This document shows, in pieces, positions 1-10,027 of a stretch of DNA of 64,000 bases (positions within the stretch are counted from its first letter, which is position 1; the number at the start of each line of letters is the position of its first letter). This stretch comes from Branchipolynoe longqiensis. Lineage: Eukaryota; Annelida; Polychaeta; Phyllodocida; Polynoidae. The translations under genes and the position numbers were made by a program. The stretch lies in NCBI GenBank assembly GCA_030323885.1, contig CM059187.1, positions 86,422,614 to 86,486,613 of the forward strand, given 5' to 3'. The notes beneath the pieces were generated by a model. It saw nothing but the letters and a program-made list of their open reading frames with translations. It was not told the DNA's origin and did not search any database.

Positions 1-575
1 ATGACGTAACGCGCCTACGCCGCCATACGCTCCCGCAAAAAAACCTAATGTGACAGCCCCTTAACAAAGCCCTGAGCTCCTGACAGCCCCACCTCCATTC
101 TCGCTTGCTCTCCTGTGGGATTTGCCCCCCCCCCCCCCCCCAACTGCCCACTACAATGGGCTCCCCCTCCCCTGCCACCACCCTTAACCATCATGAACAA
201 ACCATCAACACACCGAACATCCTACACAACGATCAACCTGTTTTAAACGGGCCCGGTAAAGCTCTTGGAGTCGGGAACTGTACTCCGACAAATACTTTCC
301 AAGCACAACCTTGCTTAGTTTTTATATTTATAGAACCAAATATGTGTGGGGTGAGTAGTGGACGCACTGGGTCAGGGTTTGGCCTGAGGATGGGACTGTA
401 GAAGGCAGCTTGTGTTATGAAAATGGATGGGTGAGTGGAGAGAAGGGAGAGTAAAACTTAGGTATCTTCAATTTTCTTTAGAGTAGTTCAAACAGGAAAT
501 GTATTTGTTTTGATGTAAAATATGTTAATGTATATACCATGTATATATATTTGATGTATATACTAGTGCATTCGC
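1..575. other. no gene recognised; C17 homopolymer
   Basis: I see no gene here. A run of 17 C lies at 125-141, and an open frame across it (105-401) is proline-rich only because of that run. The rest is AT-rich unique-looking sequence leading into the minisatellite at 576. Confidence 0.5.
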
Positions 576-840
576 AGCAGAAGAATGATTACTATTCGCA
601 GAGCTGCTTTGCTCTGCGAACTAGCAGAAGAATGATTACTATTCGCAGAGCTGCTTTGCTCTGCGAACTAGCAGAAGAATGATTACTATTCGCAGAGCTG
701 CTTTGCTCTGCGAACTAGCAGAAGAATGATTACTATTCGCAGAGCTGCTTTGCTCTGCGAACTAGCAGAAGAATGATTACTATTCGCAGAGCTGCTTTGC
801 TCTGCGAACTAGCAGAAGAATGATTACTATTCGCAGAGCT
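576..840. repeat. 47-bp minisatellite, about 5.6 copies, hairpin in each unit
   Basis: Units begin at 576, 623, 670, 717, 764 and 811 and look essentially identical. Each full unit contains a perfect 10-bp inverted repeat (TTCGCAGAGC / GCTCTGCGAA) around a 6-nt loop, so every unit could form a stem-loop. The array stops part-way through the sixth unit and runs directly into a different minisatellite. Confidence 0.95.
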
Positions 841-1170
841 GAGGTTGGGTAAAGTCGTGTCGGGTAAAGTCATGTCAGGTAAAGTCAGGTCGGGTCAGGT
901 TAAGTGATGTCGGGTAAAATCAGGTCGGGCAAAGTGTTTTTTTGTACGTCCTAGCAACATTTAAGGTCATATCAGGACGGGTACCGACTTGTGACAGTGC
1001 GCACTCATGGCGACTTTATAGTGCTGTCCCACTCAGTCACATTATCCTGACACTGAGCACACCCGCACGGGAGACGGACGTTCTAACTCATTCGGTCATC
1101 CCGTCTGGTCCGGTGGGGTAAAGTGATGGGTAAAATGATGCGACCTGACTTTACCAGACCTGACTTGTAG
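841..1170. repeat. GGGTAAAGTC-type minisatellite split by a SINE
   Basis: Degenerate units built on GGGTAAAGTC occupy 841-936 and resume, partly inverted, at about 1112-1170. The SINE at 937-1106 sits between the two parts. The same motif type forms the larger array at 49236-50660 and a short patch near 59477-59500. Confidence 0.7.
937..1106 (-). mobile_element. SINE-A copy, internally deleted
   Basis: On the minus strand this has the tRNA-like head (the right end, with a GGCCGAATGAG-type A box, slightly mutated) and the conserved 3' tail (left end, AGGACG stem followed by GTAC). About 90-100 bases of the middle are missing compared with the full copy at 51890-52220. It lies inside a GGGTAAAGTC minisatellite. 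Confidence 0.85.
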
Positions 1171-1989
1171 CTAGTTTTAAAAAGAAAAGACAACAGTAAT
1201 AAAAAGAAATAACACGAGACAATTTAGGGAAGTATATGTTTAATCAACGCAAGTTAGGGATATGTGTAAATATATATTCTTAATCACTTAAGCCAACATT
1301 TTTCAAACAAAGGGAGTAGCATACTTTCGCTTTGAGCGTGTGAGACGTCAAGCTCTCCCATTTTACAGATCAGATCTTCAAATGACTACTTCAGGCTTCA
1401 ATGCCACCGACTGACCATAGAGGGTCGAGTAAAACCAAATCCGGCAGTTTCTATAGCAACTGTAGGTTGAGTTTTCACCCCAGATTTTGGTCCTGTTGAA
1501 AATGATCGTCTGAATGCGGAGGCACCGGGGTTCACGGCCACAAGAATAAATAGAATGCATAATTGAAAAAGAGAAAAAGAGATTTAGTACCAAACTACCA
1601 CAAATGAAGCTACCCTCAAATATACTCGACACCATGGACTCCACTTCTTAATTTTGGTGTAGTGTCCATTTAAAGAAAACAAAAGAAATTGGGTAAAACT
1701 TCAGGGAGGCACAGAGCAATCTAAAGCTAAGATTCTATATACACAGAAGTGGTATGCGCTTTTGTGTTTGGATGCCACAGCGATCGCTACATGGACCGAT
1801 TCAATTTACCGCACACGTCCCCATCCTGATGACCTTAAATGTTGCAAGTACGTAAGACAACAACAAACAAAATAAACCAAACCACACACGTATCCGTGTG
1901 AGAACCCGCGGCCGATTCCGGACATATGGAACCAAGCTAGCACATGTACATTCATTTACCTTTCTTCCTCCATCCCCATGCCGATCCCC
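1171..1989. other. no gene recognised; SINE-A tail fragment at 1820-1872
   Basis: An 88-codon minus-strand open frame (1378-1644) has no recognisable domain and I do not call it. At 1820-1872 a decayed plus-strand copy of the SINE-A 3' tail is followed by an AAC/AAAC-rich stretch. Confidence 0.45.
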
Positions 1990-2347
1990 AAAATTGTTTG
2001 TTTTATTTAACGATGCCTCTAGAACACATTGATTTTTATCATCGGCTATTGGACTTCAAATATATGGTCATTCTGACATATTTCTTTGGAGGCACCCAGC
2101 TGCAACCACATAGGCTACTCTTTCCTATAAACATCATGGGGTCTATTAGTATTATATGCACTTTCCAACAGACAGGACAGCACATACCACAGCCTTTGAA
2201 GAACCAGTTCTGGACCACTGGTTGGAACGGAAAATAGCCCAAACCGCAAATGGGTCCACTGAGCAGGATCGATCGGATTACCGACACCTTCACAGGTGGA
2301 CACTCTACTGCTTGAGCTACGGCCAGCTCCCCATGCCGCTCCCATGA
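1990..2347 (-). mobile_element. tRNA-derived SINE of a type common in molluscs
   Basis: Read on the minus strand, it begins with a tRNA-like head (GTAGCTCAAGCAGTAGAG, then a degenerate B box) near 2345. It continues with a body containing GGGCTATTTTCCGTTCCA and ends at about 1990-2015 with GTTAAATAAAACAAAC. From memory this body and tail match a SINE widespread in mollusc genomes, which is the main taxonomic clue in the window. The open frames here (2039-2419 minus and others) are by-products of the SINE. Confidence 0.8.
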
Positions 2348-2849
2348 GGATAGAATCTTAGCTTCAGATTGTTGAGCCATCAGTGTGTAACTAAACAATA
2401 CACCAAAAGCCCACTGCAAAAGCCCACTGGAGTTGTATCCAATTTACTATATTTCACACGCACACATATATATATATGAAATAATAACTAAACCATCATT
2501 AGATGTTTAGCTAGTCTTCCATCCAGCACACACTGGTGAATAAATCTTTTTGAGCAGGAGTCCACCTGTTTCGGATGAAAGTACATCGACGTGAGGGGGA
2601 ACTGTTTGGTATTATACAAATCAATGACAGGTAGATTATTTAACAAACAGCACACAGTGATGTGCTGGACAGTAAGAGGTACACTAGAAGATCTTGATAG
2701 AACAGAGAATAGAAAATATACTTAACTTCTTTCCACCATTACGGCTACAGGACACCCCTATCGCGCATTGAGTTCAACCTAGATGAAGCCGCATAGCAAC
2801 CAAATTTAGTTTGATATCAATCCGCAATAGCTAAGGCATGTAACTAAAT
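2348..2849. other. no gene recognised
   Basis: AT-rich sequence with a short TA run near 2466-2477. No open frame with coding character and no repeat family that I can tie to another copy in the window. Confidence 0.4.
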
Positions 2850-3150
2850 TTAAAGTTGAATAGTGCGATGGTTTTAAGTTTGTAATTTGTTTAGATAAAT
2901 ATATTAGGTTGATCATTACAATCTACCTTACTTTCGTTTCAAGTAACTTCCGTGTTTTAAATGGCTAACTTTTGAGATTAATTTTGGCAAGCATAGGTCT
3001 TTTGCAGTAACAGGTTCTATTAATTTGATTCAGTATCCCCTTCTATGTGGTGACAAATGGCTACAGAGTATTTAAGTTAAATATGTAGAATAAAATCTAG
3101 ATAATTTGTTTTGGTTTGGAAAATTTGATGTTTTCATCGGACTATTGTTA
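2850..3150 (-). mobile_element. decayed TTAA-flanked MITE (P family)
   Basis: Minus-orientation relative of the 340-355 bp MITEs at 13062, 19203, 20051 and 38416. The left end reads TTTAAAGTTGAATAGTGCGATGG and the right end CATCGGACTATTG. Interior blocks (TCTACCTTACTTTC, ACAGGTTCTATTAA) match the other copies in reverse complement. Confidence 0.75.
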
Positions 3151-3554
3151 TTTCTTCATTACACCACTTAATATTACGTTTATTACTAATTACAAATCCG
3201 AAATTTGTAATAATTTATTTTGGATTGAAGGTGGAAATCGAAACATTACAGGAAATAGGTTGGTGGTATAAAAAGATGACCAGCGATATACTAAACCGAT
3301 GTCTTCATTCTGAAAACAAAGATAAAGCTGCTGATAAATCGGGTAACATAGCAATTAGCCAGCAATGGGTTACCAGTACCTCTATTAGTAACACATGTGC
3401 ACTCCTGCAAAACTAATGTACGTGGTCTGTACTGAGCAAACCGTCAAAGCACTCATATATATGGCAACGTTAGTAATGGCAAGCATTAATCTCATCAGGC
3501 TGTAGAACAACCAATCTATCTACCTATCTGTATGTATATACATAAGCATGTATG
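3151..3554. other. no gene recognised
   Basis: AT-rich sequence with a 63-codon open frame (3225-3416) of no recognisable character. It ends in short GTAT repeats that lead into the LINE remnant. Confidence 0.4.
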
Positions 3555-3572
3555 TATGTATGTATGTATGTC

Positions 3573-3905
3573 AAAAGAAAAGGTTCAAGGACTCCCTTAA
3601 AGACAACCTGAAGAAATGCAATGTCAACTACAACCTGGGAAACAGTGGCCAAGGACAGGAGTTCATGGCGTGCTTCTATTCATAAAGGCACAACACAGTT
3701 TGAAACTGATCGTATATCTCAAGCTAAACAAAAGCATCAGGAGAGAAAAGATTGTCTCCTTCATCTACCAGACTCTCTGACAGCAGCTACACATGTCCAA
3801 TGTGCCACCGCACATTCCAAGCACAAATTGGACTCATCGGTCATCGACGAGTTCACAACAAATGATGAGTTGCTGTTATCGTCGCCACCAATGGACAACC
3901 AAGAA
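3573..3905 (+). mobile_element. 3' remnant of a non-LTR retrotransposon
   Basis: Translating across one frameshift gives the C-terminal signature seen in many endonuclease/reverse-transcriptase LINEs: RFKDSLKDNLKKCN, then TTWETVAKDRSSWR, then a zinc finger (YTCPMCHRTFQAQIGLIGHRRVH in two pieces, CPMC...H...H). The second part is in another frame, so the copy is dead. It ends in a (TATG)n microsatellite, as 3' ends of such elements often do. Confidence 0.75.
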
Positions 3906-3906
3906 G

Positions 3907-3908
<2 letters not shown>

Positions 3909-3939
<31 letters not shown>

Positions 3940-4015
3940 TGTATGTATGTATGTATGTATGTATGTATGTATGTATGTATGTATGTATGTATGTATGTAT
4001 GTATGCATGTATCTA
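3909..4015. repeat. (TATG)n microsatellite, about 26 units
   Basis: Nearly perfect tetranucleotide array directly after the LINE remnant. It produces spurious open frames with YVCM repeats on the plus strand and YIHT repeats on the minus strand. Confidence 0.97.
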
Positions 4016-4198
4016 TGTAAGCATGAATGTATAAAACAGGCTGATGACCTATCAAATAACTTATTTTTAACTAAACAACACAAGAATGGATTGTTTTTTT
4101 GCTATATTCCATCACGATAAAAGCAATAATTTATAACAAACACTCCTTCAACAACCCCAGTATACTGTCTGGACTAGAGAATGGTACAAGTGCACACA

Positions 4199-6583
4199 TG
4201 CAAGTGCAAAGCAGGATTCAAGTAGCTTAGTTTCTAGGTCCCATCTGCACGATCAAGTGAATCTGAATTCTCTGCCAGGTTCATTTGGAACAAATAATGA
4301 TTCTTACAGAGACAGATTCAGTACGTCTACATACGTATATATTTGAGGTTACTGACCCAGACACAAAATATCAAAACTTCACATAGATACATGCTCCAAC
4401 TAAATCACAACGCTGCTTACAATAACGCTGCAGTGTCAGCACCCACTTTCAAATAGCATCTCAATTTCTGATTATTAATATTGAGCAGTTTGTTTTAGCA
4501 GTCATTATTACTTACGCCAACACTAAATTGTTATTTTACACATGGATGCTTTAGAGGCACACTTGAGCTAGATGAAGTGAGCAGTGAAGTGAATACGCTG
4601 TAGATAAGCACCACATGAGGCACATTTCAACTAGGGGTCATCCAGACCTCCTACCCCCCATGGGAGAGTAGATCGCTGGCTAACAACGGTGGAGGGAGCA
4701 TGCATTGCAGGGATGAGCATAATTATTTCAGTGTGGATCACGGACATACCAGTAGTTTCGACTCCATGGGCTTCAAAGGTTCTATCCAGACTATACAAAA
4801 GGGCCCATAGTAGCGGTCTGATAGCACCCACCCACCCTATCAGCCATCAAACCCTGCAGTAGATAGCTACACAACTGAAAGTGTAAAAACAAGAACTACT
4901 AGACTACTACTGTCTAGCAGCGAAAACAAGTCATTACACTTAACCATTATGGGCAACATAAATACGCCATAAAAAATAATTTTTAAAACTTGTCTCTGCC
5001 ACATGTTCCAATTTATATGGAAAATTACGCGAGAAGTAGATCATAAGATGGCTATTCATCTTTATATTAGTTCCATGTCTTGACGAACATCCAGCACATA
5101 CAAGTAGGTTAGTAGTAGTGTTTATAACAATATAAATAGTATGTTACCTACTTATAAATCATGGTTCTATACACTTTTATTTCAACTAACCCAAACCGGT
5201 ACGGTTGGTGATTGCCAGGTCAACAAATGTCTTTAACTGTCAAAACCAACTGTAAAGACATGTAAGTAAGTGTCCTGAGTGATGGGCACAGGGGATGGCA
5301 GCACCATTTGACCTACTGAAATAGGACAGCTGCCCCAACTAAGAGTGAGGGGGAACCACAGTTACAATACGAGTATTTCCAGTTCTATTGGTCCATCAGA
5401 AAGGATTGAAGCTGAGACCCAGCATACCAACACATTAAAGTCACTTTGAACCTATAGCGGCATGCCTCCTGGTGGCCAAAGATGGAAATATGGTTGCCAT
5501 ACATTTGTTTCTAATGCAGATTGCAGTGAAATTGTTCTAGCAAATAGTTTACATGAGATAAAATGCCACTTCCTGTATCATCGGGTATGTGTATTCATCA
5601 CCCCCGCCCCCACCTTCCACTTTGTAGGCATACCCCGTCCTGATATGACCTTAGACGTTGCCAGGACGTAAAACTCCAACAACTAACCATCCACTATGTA
5701 AGACGTAGGTGCGACCCAGTGTGCTTGGTCTTAGCATTAGTCCTTACTGAGGGACAATGAAACTCGGAATACTCATACTGGAAAGGGATCGATTCATTCT
5801 GCGGCTGAGATTCCGGTTTTTAAGATGACTTGCACATCATATATGCGGTTCACACAAACTAAGAACTTGTAGCACAGAAGGATAACAATACATGTACTGC
5901 AAGTCAAGTGTTGAACACAAAGAGAAAGTCAGCAATGATCATAAGAAGGAACACATTAATAACATACCAATCTATCTGTATACCAATATCACAAATAAAT
6001 ACAAGGAACTATGTGGATAAACTATCCAGATGAGACAGTGAAATAATACACATGATGTATTGTGTGAAATGTACAGAATATATTTTTTTTAATTGATGCA
6101 GGCGAGGCTAATTGTTACAAATTAAATGTGTAACATAAGCAGGCTTATTTCAAAATCAAAATTATACAGACAGCTAAATGTTGTATTTAGTTCAAATGTA
6201 AAAGAAGATAAACTTAGTATGCGGTAGTATATGCTTTTCTATATATTTGCATATGGTATACAGAACTAATACATGTTTTAAATAATAATGTAAACAAATA
6301 GACAGCATTTTTTTTTAAAAAGAACATAATTGAGGAAGCAGTAAAATCGTAATACTATATACCAGGGAGACGGCGCGGCCATAGAAAAATGTGGGGAGCT
6401 AAATTGGCTCCCTACCGCAAAAGCGATACATGATCGAAGATTGTCAAACGACATTGTTGCTGAAGCGGTATTTACTTAGATAAAAAAGTTTCACCCCCTA
6501 CTTGCAAGTATTGTTGAAAACCACCCTATTAAAAAGTGACGAAAATTATCTACATGCTGGGTAAATGAAATGAGCAGATAAAT
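4199..6583. repeat. tandem duplication, unit 1 (2385 bp)
   Basis: Unit 1 of a large direct repeat. The first bases at 4199 recur at 6584, and similarity continues to the end of the unit. I find no gene in it. It contains a copy of repeat family R (about 5354-5545, minus), a plus-strand SINE-A tail fragment (5626-5685), and at its right end only the first ~107 bases of the 850-bp MITE that is complete after unit 2. The MITE is cut at the 6583/6584 junction. Confidence 0.95.
5354..5545 (-). repeat. interspersed repeat family R
   Basis: In reverse complement this shares CATTAGAAACAAATGTATG with the copies at 13500-13730 and 22444-22690, followed in those copies by a GCTGAAGCTG block. The better copies carry a small inverted repeat (GCTGCGAC...GTCGCAGC). 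I do not recognise the family. Confidence 0.6.
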
Positions 6584-9017
6584 TGCAAGTGCAAAGCAGG
6601 TTTCAAGTAGCTTAGTTTCTAGGTCCCATCTGTACGACCAAGTGAATCTGAATTCTTTGCCGGGTTCATTTGGAACAAATAATGATTCTTACAGAGGCAG
6701 ATGCAATACGTCTACGTAAGTATATATTTGAGGTTACTAACCCAGACACAAAATATCAAAACTTCACATAGATACATGCTCCAACTAAATCACAACACTA
6801 CTTACAATAACGCTGCAGTGTCAGCACCCACATTCAAAAAGCATCTCAATTTCTAATTATTAATATTGAGCAGTTTGTTTTAGCAGTCATTATTCCTTAC
6901 GCCAACACTAAATTGTTATTTTACACATGCATGCTTTTGAGGCACACTTGAGCTAGATGAAGTGAGCAGTGAAGTGAATACGCTGTAGGTGAGCACCACA
7001 TAAGGCACATTTCAACTAGGGGTCATCCAGACCTCCTACCCTCCATGGGAGAGTAGATCGCTGGCTAACCACGGTGGAGGGAGCATGCGTTGCAGGGATG
7101 AGCATAATTATTCCAGGGTGTGGATCACGGACATACCAGTAGTTTCGACTCCATGGGCTTCAAAGGTTCTATCCAGACTATACAAAAGGGCCCATAGTAG
7201 CGGTCTGATAGCACCCATGCACCCACCCTATCAGCCATCAAGCCCCGCAGTAGATAGCTACACAACTGAAAGTGTAAAAACAAGGAGAACTACGAGACTA
7301 CTACTGTCTAGCAGCGAAAACAAGTCATTACACTTAACCATTATGGGCAACATAAATACGCCATAAAGTTTTTTTTTTAAACTTGTCTCTGCCACATGTT
7401 CCAATTTATATGGAAAATTACCCGAGAAGTAGATCATAAGACGGCTATTCATCTTTATATTACTTCCATGTTTTGACGAACATCCAGCACATAGAAGTAG
7501 GTATGTGTTTATAACAATAGAAATAGTATGTTACCTACTTATAAATCATGGTTCTATACACTTTTATTTCAACTAACCCAAACCGGTACATTGGTGATTG
7601 CCAGGTCAACAAATGTCTTTAACTGTCAAAACCAACGTCATGTAAGTAAGTGTCCTGAGTGATGGGCACAGGGGATGGCAGCACCATTTGACCTACTGAA
7701 ATAGGACAGCTGCCCCAACTAAGAGTGAGGGGGAACCACAGTTACAATACGAGTATTTCCAGTTCCATTGGTCCATCAGAAAGGATTGAAGCTGAGACCC
7801 AGCAGGCCAACACATTAAAGTCACTTTGAACCGATAGCGGCATGCCTCCTGGTGACCAAAGTTGGAAATATGGTTGCCATACATTTGTTTCTAATGCAGA
7901 TTGCAGTGAAATTGTTCTAGCAAATAGTTTACATGAGATAAAATGCCACTTCCTGTATCATCGGGTATGTGTATTCATCACCCCCGCCCCCACCTTCCAC
8001 TATGTAGGCATACCCCGTCCTGATATGACCTTAGATGTTGCCAGGACGTAAAACTCCAACAACTAACCATCCACTATGTAAGACGTAGGTGCGACCCAGT
8101 GTGCTAGGTCTTAGCATTAGTCCTTACTGAGGGACAATGAAAATCGGAATACGCGTACTGGCAAGGGATCGATTCATTCTGCGGCTGAGATTCCGGTTTT
8201 TAAGATGACTTGCACATCATATATGCGGTTCACACAAACTAAGAACTTGTAGCACAGAAGGATGAAAATACATGTACTGCAAGTCAAGTGTTGAACACAA
8301 AGAGAAAGTCAGCGATGATCATAAGAAGGAACACATTCCATCCTGATATGACCTTAGATGTTGCTAGGACGTAAAACAACAACAAACAAACAAACAAACA
8401 TTAATAACATACCAATCTATGTGTATACCAGTATCACAAATAAATACAAGGAACTATGTGGATAAACTATCCAGATGAGACAGTGAAATAATACACATGA
8501 TGTATTGTGTGAAATGTACAGTATATATTTCTTGAAATTGATGCAGGCGAGGCTAATTGTTACCAATTAAATGTGTAACATAAGCAGGCTTATTTCAAAA
8601 TCAAAATTATACAGAGAGCTAAATGTATTTAGTTCAAATGTAAAAGAAGATAAACTTAGTATGCGGCAGTATTTGCTTTTCTATATTTGTATATGTAATA
8701 CAGAAGTATTACTTAGTTTATATAATAATGTAAACAAATAGACAGCATTTTATTTAAAAGAACATAATTGAGGAAGCAGTAAAATCTTAATACTATATCC
8801 CAGGTAGACGGTGCGGCCATAGAAAAATTAGGGGAGCTAAATTGGCTCCCTACCGAAAAAGCAATACATGATCGAAGATTGTCAAACGACATTGTTGCCG
8901 AACCGGTATTTACTTAGATAAAAGACTCACCCCTTACTTGCAGTTACTGAAAACCACCATATTAAAAAGTGACGAAAACTATCTACATGCTGGGTAAATG
9001 AAATGAGCAGATAAATT
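6584..9017. repeat. tandem duplication, unit 2 (about 2434 bp)
   Basis: Second unit, differing from unit 1 by scattered substitutions and small indels. One notable addition is a block at about 8336-8398 that is another SINE-A 3' tail ending in AAC repeats. Family R recurs at about 7735-7925. The 69-codon open frame at 7842-8051 recurs from unit 1 (5462-5671), but lies over family R and SINE sequence, so I do not treat it as a gene. Confidence 0.95.
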
Positions 9018-9764
9018 CTTAATTTAACAAGCAAAATATATTCATCACGAATATCTTAATAGCTACCTGCTACTTTTGATTTGAAAAATATCGTGAAAGC
9101 GATGGCATTCTATGGTCGCCATCTTGTCTTTTTAAAATTCTATCCCATTTGACCAATTCTGCATAAGTATATTCAGCGCTGAAAGGAGACGGACAACCAG
9201 CCACGTTTGAACTTGTCTGAGCCTGTTTGAACTTGCAGGAAATGGATTTTCCTCTTCTCGTTTCCGCGAGAACTCAGTGTCAGCCAATCATAGCTGTTCT
9301 TTTTTTATTGCAAATGGTTGCCTACATGGGGGCCGCCATTTGCAATCAAAAAGAACAGCTCTGATTGGCTCAAATTATGGAAAAATCCCATCCAATACAT
9401 CCATTTTTTTTAAAAGTAGTTTCTTGTTCAGTCATAGTTACGCATATATATGTATCTTTTGCACAGATTAAAGTGTTTGAAGTATATTTTAAATTTATCT
9501 ACATTGACTTCTGTTTAAATCATGCAATATCAGGACTTAAAAAATGGGAAACTATTCCTGCAAGGGTATGCTCAATATGGGCCAGTGGTCACCCGTTTTT
9601 CCTCCTTTCCTCACTGTGGACCCTTCTCCAATTCTGTGCCAAGTATAATTTGATAGTGGAACCAGGGATTCCACTTCCTGTTCCATACTAAAGCTATTTT
9701 CGCCAGTCTTTAGACGACGTTGTAACTCACCCCTATGGCAAATACAGGGTGAATCTTTTATCTA
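8915..9764. mobile_element. 850-bp MITE with TAGATAAAAGA ends and 9-bp target duplication
   Basis: Terminal inverted repeats begin TAGATAAAAGACTCACCC on the left and TAGATAAAAGATTCACCC on the right. The element is flanked by the direct repeat GTATTTACT (8906-8914 and 9765-9773). A 9-bp duplication suits Mutator-like elements, but no transposase is present, so the superfamily is inference. Related ends occur at 6477, 24868-24911, 37539-37936, 41757 and 46017. Confidence 0.88.
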
Positions 9765-9897
9765 GTATTTACTCAGCGAGAAGAAATCATCGGAGGTGTT
9801 TTAGTTCTTGGTTCCTGCGGCATCATAAGCACTAAGTGCCAGAGAGCTCATTGCGTCAGAGATCCAGAAGGATGAGAAGTGTGCTGCCTGTGGCTAG

Positions 9898-10027
9898 CTA
9901 GATGATTTCTGGGTAGGTGATGCGGATTGGCCCGTGGCGCCGCCTACAGGGAAACGGCCACATTAGTCGTGAACCAGGCCCGCACATGTCGTCCATGGAC
10001 TGGAGCAAGGACTTCTTTACAGTTGGT
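9898..10027 (-). CDS. DHHC gene exon 7 (stop codon)
   Basis: 130 nt, the last base of codon 292 to the TAG at 9900-9898. Encodes [16 protein letters not shown], then [16 protein letters not shown] and ITYPEII. The W..PF and basic stretch match the cytosolic tail of ZDHHC21-type proteins. The acceptor (TTTCTCCTCACAG) has a strong pyrimidine tract. A SINE in antisense (10205-10503) sits less than 200 bases upstream in the intron. I see no canonical AATAAA before the MITE at 9764. Confidence 0.9.

Noticed and set aside
1378..1644. 88-codon minus-strand frame, hydrophobic start
   Set aside because: An AG with some pyrimidines precedes part of it, but no domain, no partner exon and no conservation evidence.
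3621..4120. Open frames with long YVCM or YIHT repeats on both strands
   Set aside because: They are translations of the (TATG)n microsatellite and the LINE remnant, present in several frames at once.
5462..8051. Identical-looking 69-codon frames in both duplication units
   Set aside because: Conservation is explained by the recent duplication; the sequence is repeat family R plus a SINE tail.
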